Assembly: GCA_964528825.1 (NCBI GenBank)
Contig: CAZGVB010000003.1
Location: forward strand, 21,792 to 85,791
DNA length: 64,000 nt
Direction: 5' to 3'
From: RGIG5612 sp964528825
GTDB taxonomy: Bacteria > Bacillota > Clostridia > Lachnospirales > Lachnospiraceae
The position numbers and the translations under genes are program-made. The notes under the pieces are model-generated. The model was not told the origin of the DNA. It did no database searches and worked only from the letters and a program-made list of their open reading frames with translations. Positions within the stretch are counted from its first letter, which is position 1; the number at the start of each line of letters is the position of its first letter. Shown here in pieces: positions 44,306 to 53,961 of this stretch.

Positions 44306-44322
44306 AAAGGAGATATTAGAAG

Positions 44323-44523
44323 ATGGTTGTCAAAAAGAAGCTGATTATCGAGCCTTCATGGTGTAAGGGCTGCGGAATATGTGCAGAGTTTTGTCCGCGC
44401 GGTGTTATAGAGGTACACAATGAAAAGGTCATGGAAGTAAATCCGGATGCATGTGTGCATTGCGGTCTGTGTGAATCATTATGTCCCGATTATGCTATAT
44501 ATTTGGTTAATGAGGAGGAGTAA
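44323..44523 (+). CDS. korD: 2-Oxoacid:ferredoxin oxidoreductase, delta (ferredoxin) subunit
   Basis: A 66-aa protein with two [4Fe-4S] motifs (CKGCGICAEFCPRG and CVHCGLCESLCPDY). It passes electrons from the catalytic subunits to free ferredoxin. It is the first gene of the unit delta-alpha-beta-gamma, with the next start 2 bp downstream and GGAGGAG in its own end serving as the next RBS. Confidence 0.93.
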   Translation: MVVKKKLIIEPSWCKGCGICAEFCPRGVIEVHNEKVMEVNPDACVHCGLCESLCPDYAIYLVNEEE

Positions 44524-44525
44524 AG

Positions 44526-45674
44526 ATGCCTGAAAAAGCAAATACAATATTAATGCAGGGAAATGAGGCCTGTGTTGAGGGTGCTATCGCGGCAGGAATG
44601 AGATTTTTTGCGGGATATCCTATCACTCCTTCTACCGAGATAGCCGAAAAATCAGCCGAGAGGCTTCCGCAAGTGGGCGGAAAGTTTATTCAGATGGAAG
44701 ATGAGATCGCATCAATGGCAGCGGTACTCGGAGCATCTGTCGTAGGATATAAGGCAATGACAGCTACATCTGGGCCCGGCTTTTCGCTTAAACAGGAAAA
44801 TATAGGCTACGGTTCATTTGCTGAGATCCCTTGTGTTATCGTTGATGTTCAGCGTTCAGGACCGTCCACCGGTTTGCCGACAAGTCCGTCACAAGGAGAT
44901 TATATGCAGGCAAGGTGGGGCACTCACGGAGATCATCCTGTTATAGCGCTGTCACCATCCTCAGTAGAGGAAACATACAGGCTCATCATACGTGCCTTCA
45001 ATCTCGCTGAAAAATACCGTACTCCTGTTATCTTCCTCATGGATGAGATAGTAGGACATATGAGAGAAGGCATCACTATCCCGCATGAAGAGGAAATAGC
45101 GATAAACAACCGCAGGATATCATTCCACGACGGCGCATATAAGCAGTGCTATTGTGTTCCTGAGGGAGAATATGTTCCCGCAATGAAGCCATTCGGACAA
45201 GGTGAAAGATACAATATTACAGGTCTTGCACATGACGAGAGCGGTTTCCCGACAAACAATAACGAGATTGCCGGAAAGCTCTATACGAGACTTATGAAAA
45301 AGATTGAAATGAACAGGGACGATATCATCCAGGTTGAGGAAGTAATGCTGGATGATGCGGATACTGCGATAGTCTGCTTTGGCGGAACGACAAGGGCAGC
45401 AATGAGTGCCGTAATTGAAGCAAGGGAGAGAGGCTTGAAGGTAGGTATGTTCAGACCTATAACCGTATGGCCGTTTCCGGAGGAAAGGCTAAAGGCTCGT
45501 CTTTCTAAATTAAAGAAAATACTTGTCGTAGAGCATAATTACGGACAGATGCTCTTGGAGGTACAGCGCTGCACGGAAGGAAATGTTCCGGTTTCGTTTT
45601 TGGGCAAGATTAACGGTACTGTCATCACACCTTCCGAAATACTCACAAAGCTTAATGAAATGGAGGAGATCTGA
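44526..45674 (+). CDS. korA: 2-Oxoacid:ferredoxin oxidoreductase, alpha subunit
   Basis: A 382-aa protein with the pyrimidine-binding domain (MRFFAGYPITPSTEIAE, QMEDEIASMAAVLGAS, TSGPGFSL) and the transketolase-C-like domain near 270-380. The layout matches 2-oxoglutarate:ferredoxin oxidoreductase (KorA) more than pyruvate (Por) or branched-chain (Vor) enzymes, but the substrate is not certain. In a fermenting anaerobe Kor interconverts 2-oxoglutarate and succinyl-CoA. Confidence 0.9.
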   Translation: MPEKANTILMQGNEACVEGAIAAGMRFFAGYPITPSTEIAEKSAERLPQVGGKFIQMEDEIASMAAVLGASVVGYKAMTATSGPGFSLKQENIGYGSFAEIPCVIVDVQRSGPSTGLPTSPSQGDYMQARWGTHGDHPVIALSPSSVEETYRLIIRAFNLAEKYRTPVIFLMDEIVGHMREGITIPHEEEIAINNRRISFHDGAYKQCYCVPEGEYVPAMKPFGQGERYNITGLAHDESGFPTNNNEIAGKLYTRLMKKIEMNRDDIIQVEEVMLDDADTAIVCFGGTTRAAMSAVIEARERGLKVGMFRPITVWPFPEERLKARLSKLKKILVVEHNYGQMLLEVQRCTEGNVPVSFLGKINGTVITPSEILTKLNEMEEI

Positions 45675-45675
45675 T

Positions 45676-46593
45676 ATGCCAAGCGAACTTATCCATAAAT
45701 ATATGAGAATAGATAACCTTCCGCATATTTGGTGCCCGGGATGCGGAAACGGCATAATAATGAGAGATATCACAGTGGCCGTTGCCGATCTCATAAACGA
45801 TCCGCAGATTCAGCTCAACAGAGATAAGGTTGTCATCGTATCCGGAATAGGATGCTCATCAAGAGCTGCCGGATATATGGACTTTAATTCTATTCATACG
45901 ACACACGGTCGTGCGATCGCATTTGCAACGGGAATGAAAATGGCAGATCCGACACTCGAGGTGATCGTTATAACGGGTGACGGTGACTGCTCGGCTATCG
46001 GAGGCAATCATCTCATTCATGCCGCAAGACGTAACATAGGCATTACTGTCATCACGATGAATAATAATATTTACGGTATGACGGGCGGCCAATATTCTCC
46101 GACCACTCCTACAGGAGATAAGGGTACTACGGCTCCGTACGGAAATATAGACAGAGATTTTGATATAGCACTTTTGGCAGCAGGCGCAGGTGCAACATTT
46201 GCGGCAAGAGGATCTGCCTTTCATGTAAAAGAAACGACAGAGCTGATAAAGAGGGGAATACTTCACCAGGGATTCTCGCTTGTCGATGTTTATTCTGTAT
46301 GTCCTACATATTACGGAAGGAAAAATAAAAAGGGCAGTGCAGTGGACATGCTGAAATGGCAGAAGAAGAATCTTATACCTGAGGCAAGGTATAACAGATT
46401 GCCTGATGCACAAAAGCTCGATAAGAAGATGATAGGTGTTCTTACTGAATACGAATATCCGGAATATTCAAAGACATACCTCGAGATGTCGCAGGCTCAC
46501 CAGAAGACGAAGACAAAGCAGCAGCAGGTTCCGCGCAGAAGGGTATTAAAGGATACACCCGTATCCGGCAGCGGCAGCCCGGTAAAGCAATGA
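45676..46593 (+). CDS. korB: 2-Oxoacid:ferredoxin oxidoreductase, beta subunit
   Basis: A 305-aa TPP-binding subunit: WCPGCGNGIIMRD (cluster cysteines), GIGCSSRA, GDGDCSAIGGNHLIHAARRN...NNNIYGMTGGQYSPTTP (TPP/Mg motif). ATG 45676 follows the alpha stop by 1 bp with GGAGGAG; an upstream frame from 45583 lies inside the alpha gene and is rejected. The last ~35 residues (HQKTKTKQQQVPRRR...) are a basic, low-complexity tail not usual for the family. Confidence 0.93.
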   Translation: MPSELIHKYMRIDNLPHIWCPGCGNGIIMRDITVAVADLINDPQIQLNRDKVVIVSGIGCSSRAAGYMDFNSIHTTHGRAIAFATGMKMADPTLEVIVITGDGDCSAIGGNHLIHAARRNIGITVITMNNNIYGMTGGQYSPTTPTGDKGTTAPYGNIDRDFDIALLAAGAGATFAARGSAFHVKETTELIKRGILHQGFSLVDVYSVCPTYYGRKNKKGSAVDMLKWQKKNLIPEARYNRLPDAQKLDKKMIGVLTEYEYPEYSKTYLEMSQAHQKTKTKQQQVPRRRVLKDTPVSGSGSPVKQ

Positions 46594-46637
46594 CAAGATC
46601 ATAGAACGATATTATCTGGAGATATACGAGGATAGAT

Positions 46638-47180
46638 ATGGAAAACAGAATGGAAATGAGATTTACGGGTTCAGGCGGGCAGGGCGTCATCCTTATAAGC
46701 GTTATTATCGCTGAGGCGGCTGTGATAGCTGGTAAAAAGGTCGTTCAATCACAATCATACGGACCGGAGGCAAGAGGAGGCCTATGTAAAGCGGAGACTA
46801 TCATATCAGATGATAAAATATGGTACGGTAAGGTTACAGTACCTGATTTTCTCCTTGCACTTAATCAGGGCTCTCTTGACAAATATGCGCCCGATCTGAG
46901 TGAGAATGCCATAGTTATCGTTGATGACACACTTAAGGTACCCGAATGCCTTTCCGGCAAAAGAGTTATAGCAGCACCGATAATCTCGACAGCAAGAGAC
47001 AAGGTAGGTAAGCTTATGACAGCGAATATAGTTGCTGTAGGCGTTATAAATGCATCCCTTCATTTGTTTGATGAGGCTTCATTGAAAAAATCGGTAAAGA
47101 TGCATATACCGGCAGGTACTGAAGAGCTGAATTACAAGGCACTTGCGGAAGGATATGCCCTTGTCAATGCCGAGGCATGA
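46638..47180 (+). CDS. korC: 2-Oxoacid:ferredoxin oxidoreductase, gamma subunit
   Basis: A 180-aa gamma-domain protein (FTGSGGQGVILISVIIAEAA, SQSYGPEARGGLCKAE). It completes the four-subunit enzyme and forms the CoA-related gamma domain. The 123-bp gap after it holds the wall hydrolase promoter and a palindrome that may also end this operon. Confidence 0.92.
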   Translation: MENRMEMRFTGSGGQGVILISVIIAEAAVIAGKKVVQSQSYGPEARGGLCKAETIISDDKIWYGKVTVPDFLLALNQGSLDKYAPDLSENAIVIVDDTLKVPECLSGKRVIAAPIISTARDKVGKLMTANIVAVGVINASLHLFDEASLKKSVKMHIPAGTEELNYKALAEGYALVNAEA

Positions 47181-47267
47181 CTGTTGTAGATTCTTCTGTT
47201 CTTTGCGCAGTATGTGCGAAAATGGCTTAGAGAACCCTGACAAAAGTTACAATATTATTAAATATTC

Positions 47268-47311
47268 TTTACAAAATAGATTTCGCCATGTATAATCTCA
47301 TACATGGCGAA
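47268..47311 (+). promoter_or_regulatory. Promoter fused with a 12-bp palindrome over the start codon
   Basis: TTTACA (47268-47273), 17-bp spacer, TATAAT (47291-47296). A perfect inverted repeat TTCGCCATGTAT (47282-47293) / ATACATGGCGAA (47300-47311) spans the -10 and the ATG at 47304 and is followed by TTTTGTT. It can act as an operator, or, if transcribed from the kor operon, as its terminator. The predicted transcript start falls at about the ATG, so the mRNA would be leaderless. Confidence 0.55.
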
Positions 47312-48461
47312 TTTTGTTCTGAAAAAACTCATTAGATCTGTGAGCATTATATCAGTATGTTTGCTTATTATTTCAGGATCCGATATCAGGGTCCTTGCGT
47401 CTGATGAAAAAGAATATCTGGAGGATCAGCTCGAAGAGATAAGGATTCAGATTGAAGAAAACAACAAAAATCTGGATTCTATTTATAGCGAGATAGCTGA
47501 TCTTAATATTAAAATTTCCCAAAAAGAACAGATAATAGAAGAAAACCAAAGCAGTATAGAGCTTCACAAGGATGAAATGGCCAAGAGGATCAGGTTCATG
47601 TATGAATCGGGTTCATCTATGAATATTTTCACGGCGCTGCTTTCCGCAGATTCATTTTCCGATGCGATAAATAAGATATCTTATATCGTAAAGCTAACAT
47701 CCTATGACAGAGAACAGTTTGACGAATATGCTGATTCTGTGAAAGAGCTTGATGAAGAAATGACAGAGCTTGAAAACAGAAGATCCGAGCTGATCGCATT
47801 AAGAGATTCCTTTGAGAGTGCTCAGGAGGAGGCAAATGCAGCCCTGAAGGATGCGGCTGCAAGGCTTGCAGAATTTGACATCGAAGAAAGTGAAGCCGGT
47901 GAGGTCATAGCTGACTATGTGAACGAGCATGATAATACAAGTCAGGATACCTCTTCATCAGGTGATCAGGAAGCGACTGCCGATGATAGCATACAAAATA
48001 CCGAAAATGATATAAATGTATCAGATGACGAGAAGACACAGAATACAGAGAGCAAAAAGGAAGATGTAGCGCACTATGTGCCTATAGATACATATGACTA
48101 TACCGAGTCAGATGTTTATGAGCTCGCGAGGATAACATATCTTGAGGTAGGCTCATCATATCCGACGGTTACTTATTATGCTGTCTATCTTACGGCATGT
48201 GTTGTGTTGAATCGTGCGAATAATTGGTATGGCGGATCAATAACGGGAGCCGTATACGCACCCGGGCAATATTCTACTGCATACAAATATACCTCATGGG
48301 GCGGGGGAGAGCTCGTTATAAATGATATAACATGGAGTGCGGTCAATGATGCACTCTCAAATTGTGACCCGAATCCGTATTATCAGGGATGTTATTCTTC
48401 ATATCTTACGGAATATTATACCGACCCGAATACAGGTGAAAAGTTTTATTGCGCATATTAA
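47304..48461 (+). CDS. Exported coiled-coil protein with SleB-type cell wall hydrolase domain
   Basis: A 385-aa protein: signal peptide (positive MANFVLKKLIRS, hydrophobic VSIISVCLLIIS, cleavage after VLA near residue 32). A long coiled coil follows at about 35-200, like the N-terminal domain of PcsB/CwlO hydrolases. A Ser/Asp/Glu linker leads to a SleB/hydrolase_2 domain at about 268-385 (DVYELARITYLEVG with probable catalytic E281, LTACVVLNRANNWYGGSI, APGQYST). It likely cleaves peptidoglycan during growth or division and is controlled by the coiled coil. No Shine-Dalgarno precedes the ATG. Confidence 0.82.
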   Translation: MANFVLKKLIRSVSIISVCLLIISGSDIRVLASDEKEYLEDQLEEIRIQIEENNKNLDSIYSEIADLNIKISQKEQIIEENQSSIELHKDEMAKRIRFMYESGSSMNIFTALLSADSFSDAINKISYIVKLTSYDREQFDEYADSVKELDEEMTELENRRSELIALRDSFESAQEEANAALKDAAARLAEFDIEESEAGEVIADYVNEHDNTSQDTSSSGDQEATADDSIQNTENDINVSDDEKTQNTESKKEDVAHYVPIDTYDYTESDVYELARITYLEVGSSYPTVTYYAVYLTACVVLNRANNWYGGSITGAVYAPGQYSTAYKYTSWGGGELVINDITWSAVNDALSNCDPNPYYQGCYSSYLTEYYTDPNTGEKFYCAY

Positions 48462-48540
48462 AATGCGGCAGATCCTATATGACAAGCCACGTCAAAGAAC
48501 GATCAGTGCATAGAGCTCTGACAAGATCATATAGTATTTT

Positions 48541-48586
48541 AAAGCCCAAGGCAGGCCTGCGATTTCAGGATATACCTTGGGCTTTT
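48541..48586 (+). terminator. Intrinsic terminator after the wall hydrolase
   Basis: AAAGCCCAAGG (48541-48551) and CCTTGGGCTTT (48575-48585) form an 11-bp stem with a T-rich 3' end. In the rest of the gap 48462-48770 I see only AT-rich sequence and the possible -10 of carA. Confidence 0.7.
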
Positions 48587-48706
48587 ATATGCCGTTATTT
48601 TAATGATGTATTAAGCACAGTAGCAACAGTAAACAACAGATATATATAAGCTATGATATTTTTAAGTAGTTTATCACAGATATTTATTTATAAGTTATGT
48701 TTTATG

Positions 48707-48735
48707 TTACGGATGAGAACAGTTCATGATATAAT
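48707..48735 (+). promoter_or_regulatory. Weak promoter candidate of carAB
   Basis: A good -10 TATAAT (48730-48735) with a poor -35 TTACGG (48707-48712) at 17 bp. No PyrR-type attenuator or arginine-type operator was recognised between it and the ATG at 48771. Confidence 0.35.
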
Positions 48736-48770
48736 ACGGCGGAATGAGTATTTTGATCTGTGGGGGTAAT

Positions 48771-49868
48771 ATGAAAAGAAATTATTCCGGAAAACTGGTT
48801 TTAGCAGACGGAAATGAATATCCCGGATTTCTGTTTGGTTCAAAGAAAGAGGTTATGGCCGAGCTTGTATTTAATACATCTATGGCAGGATATCAGGAGA
48901 TCATCTCGGATCCGTCATATACATATCAAGCCGTTGTGATGACTTATCCCCTTATGGGAAATTATGGAATAAATGATGATGATTATGAGAGTACGGGACC
49001 GAAGCTGTCTGCGCTTGTTGTCAGAGAGTTCAATGATCATCCTTCAAATTTCAGATGTAAATATACACTTGATGAGGTCCTGAAAAACGCGGATGTGACC
49101 GGAATCAGCGGCATCGATACCAGAATGCTTACAAGGCATATACGTAATTACGGCAGCTGCAAAGCCATTATCACAAGTATTGACAAGGATCACGAGGAAT
49201 GCATGGATCTTCTTGAAAAATATGAGATCCCGCATAACGGGGTGGATCTTGTGAGTACAAAAAAGATCGTAGAATCACCGGGTATCAGACATGATCTTAG
49301 AGTAGTAGCTATAGATTGCGGCATGAAGAGCAATATCGTAAGATCCCTGAATGCAAGAGGATGTGATTGCATTATAGTTCCATGGGATACAGATGCGAAG
49401 ACTATAGAGAGCTATGATCCTGATGGAATATTTATATCGAATGGACCGGGTGATCCGCAGGATGCTGTTGCGACGATAAATACAATAAGAGATCTTATCG
49501 GAAAATATCCTATGTTCGGTATCTGTCTCGGTCATCAGATCATCTCACTTGCATACGGTGCCAGGACATATAAGCTGAAGTTCGGCCATCGAGGAGGCAA
49601 TCACCCTGTTAAGGATCTGGTAACAGGCAAGGTCGAGATCACATCTCAAAATCATTCTTTTGCCGTTGAAAGAAGATCTCTGGCAGGTATTCCGCTGGTG
49701 GTAACTCATGTCAATATTCTTGATAATACGATTGAGGGCCTGAGAGGTACAAAGGAGCCGGTGTTCAGTGTTCAATACCATCCTGAAAGTGCGCCGGGAC
49801 CTGAAGACAGCGGTTACTTATTTGATAAATTTATTGCAATGATGAAAAATCCAAACAAATTAATATAA
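48771..49868 (+). CDS. carA: Carbamoyl-phosphate synthase, small (glutaminase) subunit
   Basis: A 365-aa protein with the N-terminal CarA domain (LVLADGNEYPGFLFG) and a class I glutamine amidotransferase domain (SNGPGDPQD, MFGICLGHQII with nucleophile Cys, SVQYHPESAPGP). It supplies ammonia to CarB for carbamoyl phosphate (pyrimidines, arginine). ATG 48771 with GGGGG is preferred over the frame start at 48744. carB follows after 10 bp. Confidence 0.96.
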   Translation: MKRNYSGKLVLADGNEYPGFLFGSKKEVMAELVFNTSMAGYQEIISDPSYTYQAVVMTYPLMGNYGINDDDYESTGPKLSALVVREFNDHPSNFRCKYTLDEVLKNADVTGISGIDTRMLTRHIRNYGSCKAIITSIDKDHEECMDLLEKYEIPHNGVDLVSTKKIVESPGIRHDLRVVAIDCGMKSNIVRSLNARGCDCIIVPWDTDAKTIESYDPDGIFISNGPGDPQDAVATINTIRDLIGKYPMFGICLGHQIISLAYGARTYKLKFGHRGGNHPVKDLVTGKVEITSQNHSFAVERRSLAGIPLVVTHVNILDNTIEGLRGTKEPVFSVQYHPESAPGPEDSGYLFDKFIAMMKNPNKLI

Positions 49869-49878
49869 AGGACAGATT

Positions 49879-52800
49879 ATGCCAAAGAGAACTGATATAA
49901 AAAAAATACTTGTCATTGGTTCGGGACCGATCGTCATCGGTCAGGCTGCGGAGTTTGATTATGCAGGCACACAGGCCTGCCTTGCTCTCAAAGAAGAAGG
50001 ATATGAGGTTGTACTTTGCAATTCCAATCCGGCAACCATAATGACAGACAGCCATATTGCCGACAAGATATACATGGAGCCTCTCAATCTGGAATTTATA
50101 GCAAGAATCATCAGGACTGAGAGACCGGATGCTCTTCTTCCCGGTATAGGCGGACAGACAGGCCTTAATATTGCCATGCGGCTTGAGAGTGCGGGCATAT
50201 TAAAGGAATGTCAGGTAGAGCTTCTGGGAACCGACAGCAGATGTATAGAGCAGGCAGAAGACAGAGAGCTTTTTAAGGAACTGTGTGAGAGCCTGGGTGA
50301 GCCTGTACTTCCGTCACAGATCGCCGAAAATATTGAGGATGCCGTAAAGGCGGCAGATGATATAGGATATCCTATTGTAGTTCGTCCGGCATTTACATTA
50401 GGCGGTACCGGCGGCGGCTTTGCAAATAATGAAAAAGAACTGAAGGATATCGTCAGAAATGCGCTTGAGCTTTCACCTGTTCATCAGGTGCTCATTGAAA
50501 AGAGCGTCAAGGGATATAAAGAGATCGAATATGAGGTAATGCGTGATGCCAATGATACCGCCATTACTGTATGTAATATGGAGAACCTCGATCCTGTAGG
50601 CATCCATACAGGCGATTCTATCGTTGTATGTCCTTCTCAAACACTTACAAATAAAGAATATCATATGCTGAGAAACAGTGCTCTTAAGATCATAAGAGCA
50701 TTAAAGATAAAAGGCGGATGCAATGTTCAATTTGCACTTTCGCCGGATTCTTTTGATTATTATCTTATCGAAGTCAATCCGAGAGTTTCCAGATCCTCTG
50801 CACTTGCATCAAAGGCCAGCGGATATCCGATAGCGAGAGTATCTGCAAAGATAGCCGTCGGCATGAGACTGGATGAGATAATGCTCGCCAATACACCGGC
50901 GTCCTTTGAGCCGTCACTGGATTATATCGTGACAAAAATGCCGAGATTTCCTTTTGACAAATTCCAAGATGCCGACAACAAGCTCGGTACTCAAATGAAG
51001 GCGACCGGGGAGTGCATGGTCGTCGGAAGGACATTCGAGGAAAGCATTTTAAAGGCTGTACGTTCTCTCGAGATCGGCAGGATGCATCTCTATCACCCCA
51101 AATTCGACGATTTCACAGACGAAGAGCTTAAATCATATATCGCAGACGGAACTGATGATCGCATATTTGCGATCGCACAGATGCTGAGAAGAGATATATC
51201 GATCGAGGAGATACATGCCTCTTCGATGATAGATGAATTTTTCCTATACAAGATAAAAAATATCATCATGCAGGAGCGTATCGTTAGGGAGCATCCGCTT
51301 GATATTGATGTTCTTTATGAATCGAAAAAGATGGGCTTCTCGGACTTTGAGATCGCAAGAGAATGGGGTATCAGCGAAAAAGAAGTCTTTGATCTGAGAA
51401 AGAGGGAAAATATCTTTCCTGTTTATAAAATGATAGATTCATGTGCGGGCGAATTCAAGAGTTATATCCCATACTTTTATGCTACATATGAAGATGAAAA
51501 TGAATCTGTCATCTCTGACAACAAAAAGATTATTGTTTTAGGTGCGGGTCCTATAAGGATTGGTCAGGGCGTTGAGTTCGATTATTCGACAGTACATGCT
51601 GTAATGACCATAAAAGAGGCAGGATATGAGGCGATCATTATCAATAATAATCCGGAAACTGTATCTACGGATTATACCACCTCTGATAAGCTTTATTTTG
51701 AGCCCCTATGCGTTGAGGATGTAATGAACATCATCGAGATGGAGAAGCCGTTAGGCGTCATAGCTACTCTCGGTGGTCAGACGGCTGTAAATCTTGCCAA
51801 GCCGCTTACCGAATACGGTGCAAAGCTCATAGGCACGGATTGCGTCGGCATTGACAGGGCAGAGGACCGTGATTCGTTCGAAAAGATCTTAAAAGAGCTT
51901 GATATACCTCAGCCTAAAGGAACGGCAGTGACAAATATCGAAGACGGAGTATCTGCCGCTGAAATGATAGGCTATCCTGTGCTCGTGCGTCCGAGCTTTG
52001 TCCTCGGCGGACGTGCAATGCAGATCGTTTCCAAAGAGAGTGATCTGAGACATTATCTCAGGACCGCTGTTGAGATTGACGTTGATAAGCCGGTGCTTGT
52101 TGATAAATATATTATGGGTAAAGAGGTAGAGGTTGATGCCATATGTGACGGAACAGATGTCTTTGTTCCGGGCATAATGCAGCTTGTTGAGAGGACCGGA
52201 GTACATTCCGGAGATTCAATGAGCGTTTATCCTCCTTATTCAATATCACAAAAGGTTAAGGATACAATACTCGAATATACGAAAAAGCTCGGTCTCGGAA
52301 TAGGTATTATAGGACTTTTTAATATTCAATTTATTGTTGATGAAAAGGATGATGTCTATATTATTGAGGTTAACCCGCGTTCGTCGAGGACGGTACCTTT
52401 CCTCTCCAAAGCGACAGGATATACTCTTGCCGATATTGCGACATTAGTCATACTCGGTAAAAGTCTTAAGGAACAAGGCATAAATACTATTTATCCGCCG
52501 GAACAGAAAAAATGGTATGTCAAAGCTCCTGCATTTTCATTTGCAAAGCTGAGAGGTATGGATGTATATCTTTCACCTGAAATGAAGTCTACAGGTGAGG
52601 CGATCGGATATGACAGCAAGCTGCACAGAGCTGCATATAAGGCACTTACGGCAACAGGCGTCAAATTGCAAAATTACGGTACCATCATTGTCTCGCTTGC
52701 CGATGAGGATAAGCAGGAAGGTCTGCCTATAGTAAAGAGATTCTATGATCTCGGATTTAATATTGAGGGTACTATAGGAACAGCGGATTTCCTTAAGAGA

Positions 52801-53061
52801 CACGGTATCAAGGTTCGTGTTAAGAAGAAGCTCAGTGAGGGCAGTACAGAGATTCTTGACTCGATCAAAGCCGGATATGTAAGCTATATCATAAACACAA
52901 GAGCGATCAAATCAGGTACTCATTATATTGACGGTGTAGCTATAAGAAGATGTGCTATCGACAATAATGTAGCATTGTTTACCTCTTTGGATACGGTAAA
53001 TATATTACTTGATGTTCTTGAAGAAATCACGCTTACAGTAGCTACCATTGACGCGAGGTAA
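49879..53061 (+). CDS. carB: Carbamoyl-phosphate synthase, large subunit
   Basis: A 1060-aa protein of normal length with two homologous ATP-grasp halves (each starting with an I(V)LG(S/A)GP(I)xIGQ motif near residues 12 and 555), an oligomerisation linker and a C-terminal MGS-like allosteric domain (about 930-1060). It makes carbamoyl phosphate from bicarbonate, ammonia and two ATP. Confidence 0.97.
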   Translation: MPKRTDIKKILVIGSGPIVIGQAAEFDYAGTQACLALKEEGYEVVLCNSNPATIMTDSHIADKIYMEPLNLEFIARIIRTERPDALLPGIGGQTGLNIAMRLESAGILKECQVELLGTDSRCIEQAEDRELFKELCESLGEPVLPSQIAENIEDAVKAADDIGYPIVVRPAFTLGGTGGGFANNEKELKDIVRNALELSPVHQVLIEKSVKGYKEIEYEVMRDANDTAITVCNMENLDPVGIHTGDSIVVCPSQTLTNKEYHMLRNSALKIIRALKIKGGCNVQFALSPDSFDYYLIEVNPRVSRSSALASKASGYPIARVSAKIAVGMRLDEIMLANTPASFEPSLDYIVTKMPRFPFDKFQDADNKLGTQMKATGECMVVGRTFEESILKAVRSLEIGRMHLYHPKFDDFTDEELKSYIADGTDDRIFAIAQMLRRDISIEEIHASSMIDEFFLYKIKNIIMQERIVREHPLDIDVLYESKKMGFSDFEIAREWGISEKEVFDLRKRENIFPVYKMIDSCAGEFKSYIPYFYATYEDENESVISDNKKIIVLGAGPIRIGQGVEFDYSTVHAVMTIKEAGYEAIIINNNPETVSTDYTTSDKLYFEPLCVEDVMNIIEMEKPLGVIATLGGQTAVNLAKPLTEYGAKLIGTDCVGIDRAEDRDSFEKILKELDIPQPKGTAVTNIEDGVSAAEMIGYPVLVRPSFVLGGRAMQIVSKESDLRHYLRTAVEIDVDKPVLVDKYIMGKEVEVDAICDGTDVFVPGIMQLVERTGVHSGDSMSVYPPYSISQKVKDTILEYTKKLGLGIGIIGLFNIQFIVDEKDDVYIIEVNPRSSRTVPFLSKATGYTLADIATLVILGKSLKEQGINTIYPPEQKKWYVKAPAFSFAKLRGMDVYLSPEMKSTGEAIGYDSKLHRAAYKALTATGVKLQNYGTIIVSLADEDKQEGLPIVKRFYDLGFNIEGTIGTADFLKRHGIKVRVKKKLSEGSTEILDSIKAGYVSYIINTRAIKSGTHYIDGVAIRRCAIDNNVALFTSLDTVNILLDVLEEITLTVATIDAR

Positions 53062-53069
53062 TATTCGGT

Positions 53070-53933
53070 ATGAGGCTGAAATTCACGAAAATGCAGGGCG
53101 CCGGCAACGATTATATATATGTTGATGGCTTTAAGGAGCATGTGCCTGATGAGAAAAAGCCCGCACTTGCCCGGAGCTTAAGCGACAGACATTTCGGAAT
53201 AGGCGGCGACGGTATGATATTTATCAATCCCTCGAATAAAGCTGATTTCGAAATGGAGATGTATAATGCCGACGGAACAAGGGGCGAAATGTGCGGAAAC
53301 GGTATTCGCTGCGTCGCAAAATATGTTTTCGACAATAAGCTGACCTCCAAAGAATGCTTTGATATAGAAAGCTTCGGAAAGGTAAAGAAGATATCGGTCT
53401 ATGCCGATGAAGGCAAAGCAAAAAAAATAAAAGTAGATATGGGAAGTCCCATTTTGGAATCTAAAGATATTCCTGTAAATGTACCGGGAGATAAGGCCGT
53501 AGATATTCCTTTTGAATGCGGACCATATAAATGCAGGATGACATGCGTATCAATGGGCAATCCTCATGCCGTGATCCTTATGGATTCTTTAAACATAGAT
53601 ACAGACATCGAGGATATGGATATTGCACATATAGGGCCTTATTTTGAAAATGACGAGCATTTTCCGAAGCGAGTCAATACGGAATTTGTGAAGATAATTG
53701 ATCGTGACAATATCAGGATGCGTGTCTGGGAGAGAGGCACGGGCGAGACTCTTGCATGCGGCACCGGATGCTGTGCGAGTGCAGTTGCCTGTATCTTAAG
53801 CGGATTAGTAAATGATAAATTAAATGTTCACGTATTAGGAGGCACTATTGAGATCTTTTGGGATAGAGAAAGCAATCATGTATATATGAGCGGACCTGCC
53901 GAAAAGGTCTTTGATGGCGAAGTTGAGATTTGA
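53070..53933 (+). CDS. dapF: Diaminopimelate epimerase
   Basis: A 287-aa protein with the two catalytic cysteine motifs, MCGNGIRC (about residue 73) and ACGTGCCASA (about 229), plus TKMQGAGNDYIYVD at the N-terminus. It converts LL- to meso-DAP for lysine and peptidoglycan. It lies 8 bp after carB; dapL, which makes its substrate, is two genes downstream. Confidence 0.96.
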   Translation: MRLKFTKMQGAGNDYIYVDGFKEHVPDEKKPALARSLSDRHFGIGGDGMIFINPSNKADFEMEMYNADGTRGEMCGNGIRCVAKYVFDNKLTSKECFDIESFGKVKKISVYADEGKAKKIKVDMGSPILESKDIPVNVPGDKAVDIPFECGPYKCRMTCVSMGNPHAVILMDSLNIDTDIEDMDIAHIGPYFENDEHFPKRVNTEFVKIIDRDNIRMRVWERGTGETLACGTGCCASAVACILSGLVNDKLNVHVLGGTIEIFWDRESNHVYMSGPAEKVFDGEVEI

Positions 53934-53961
53934 TTTTTATATTTGTATGATGGAGTCATAA

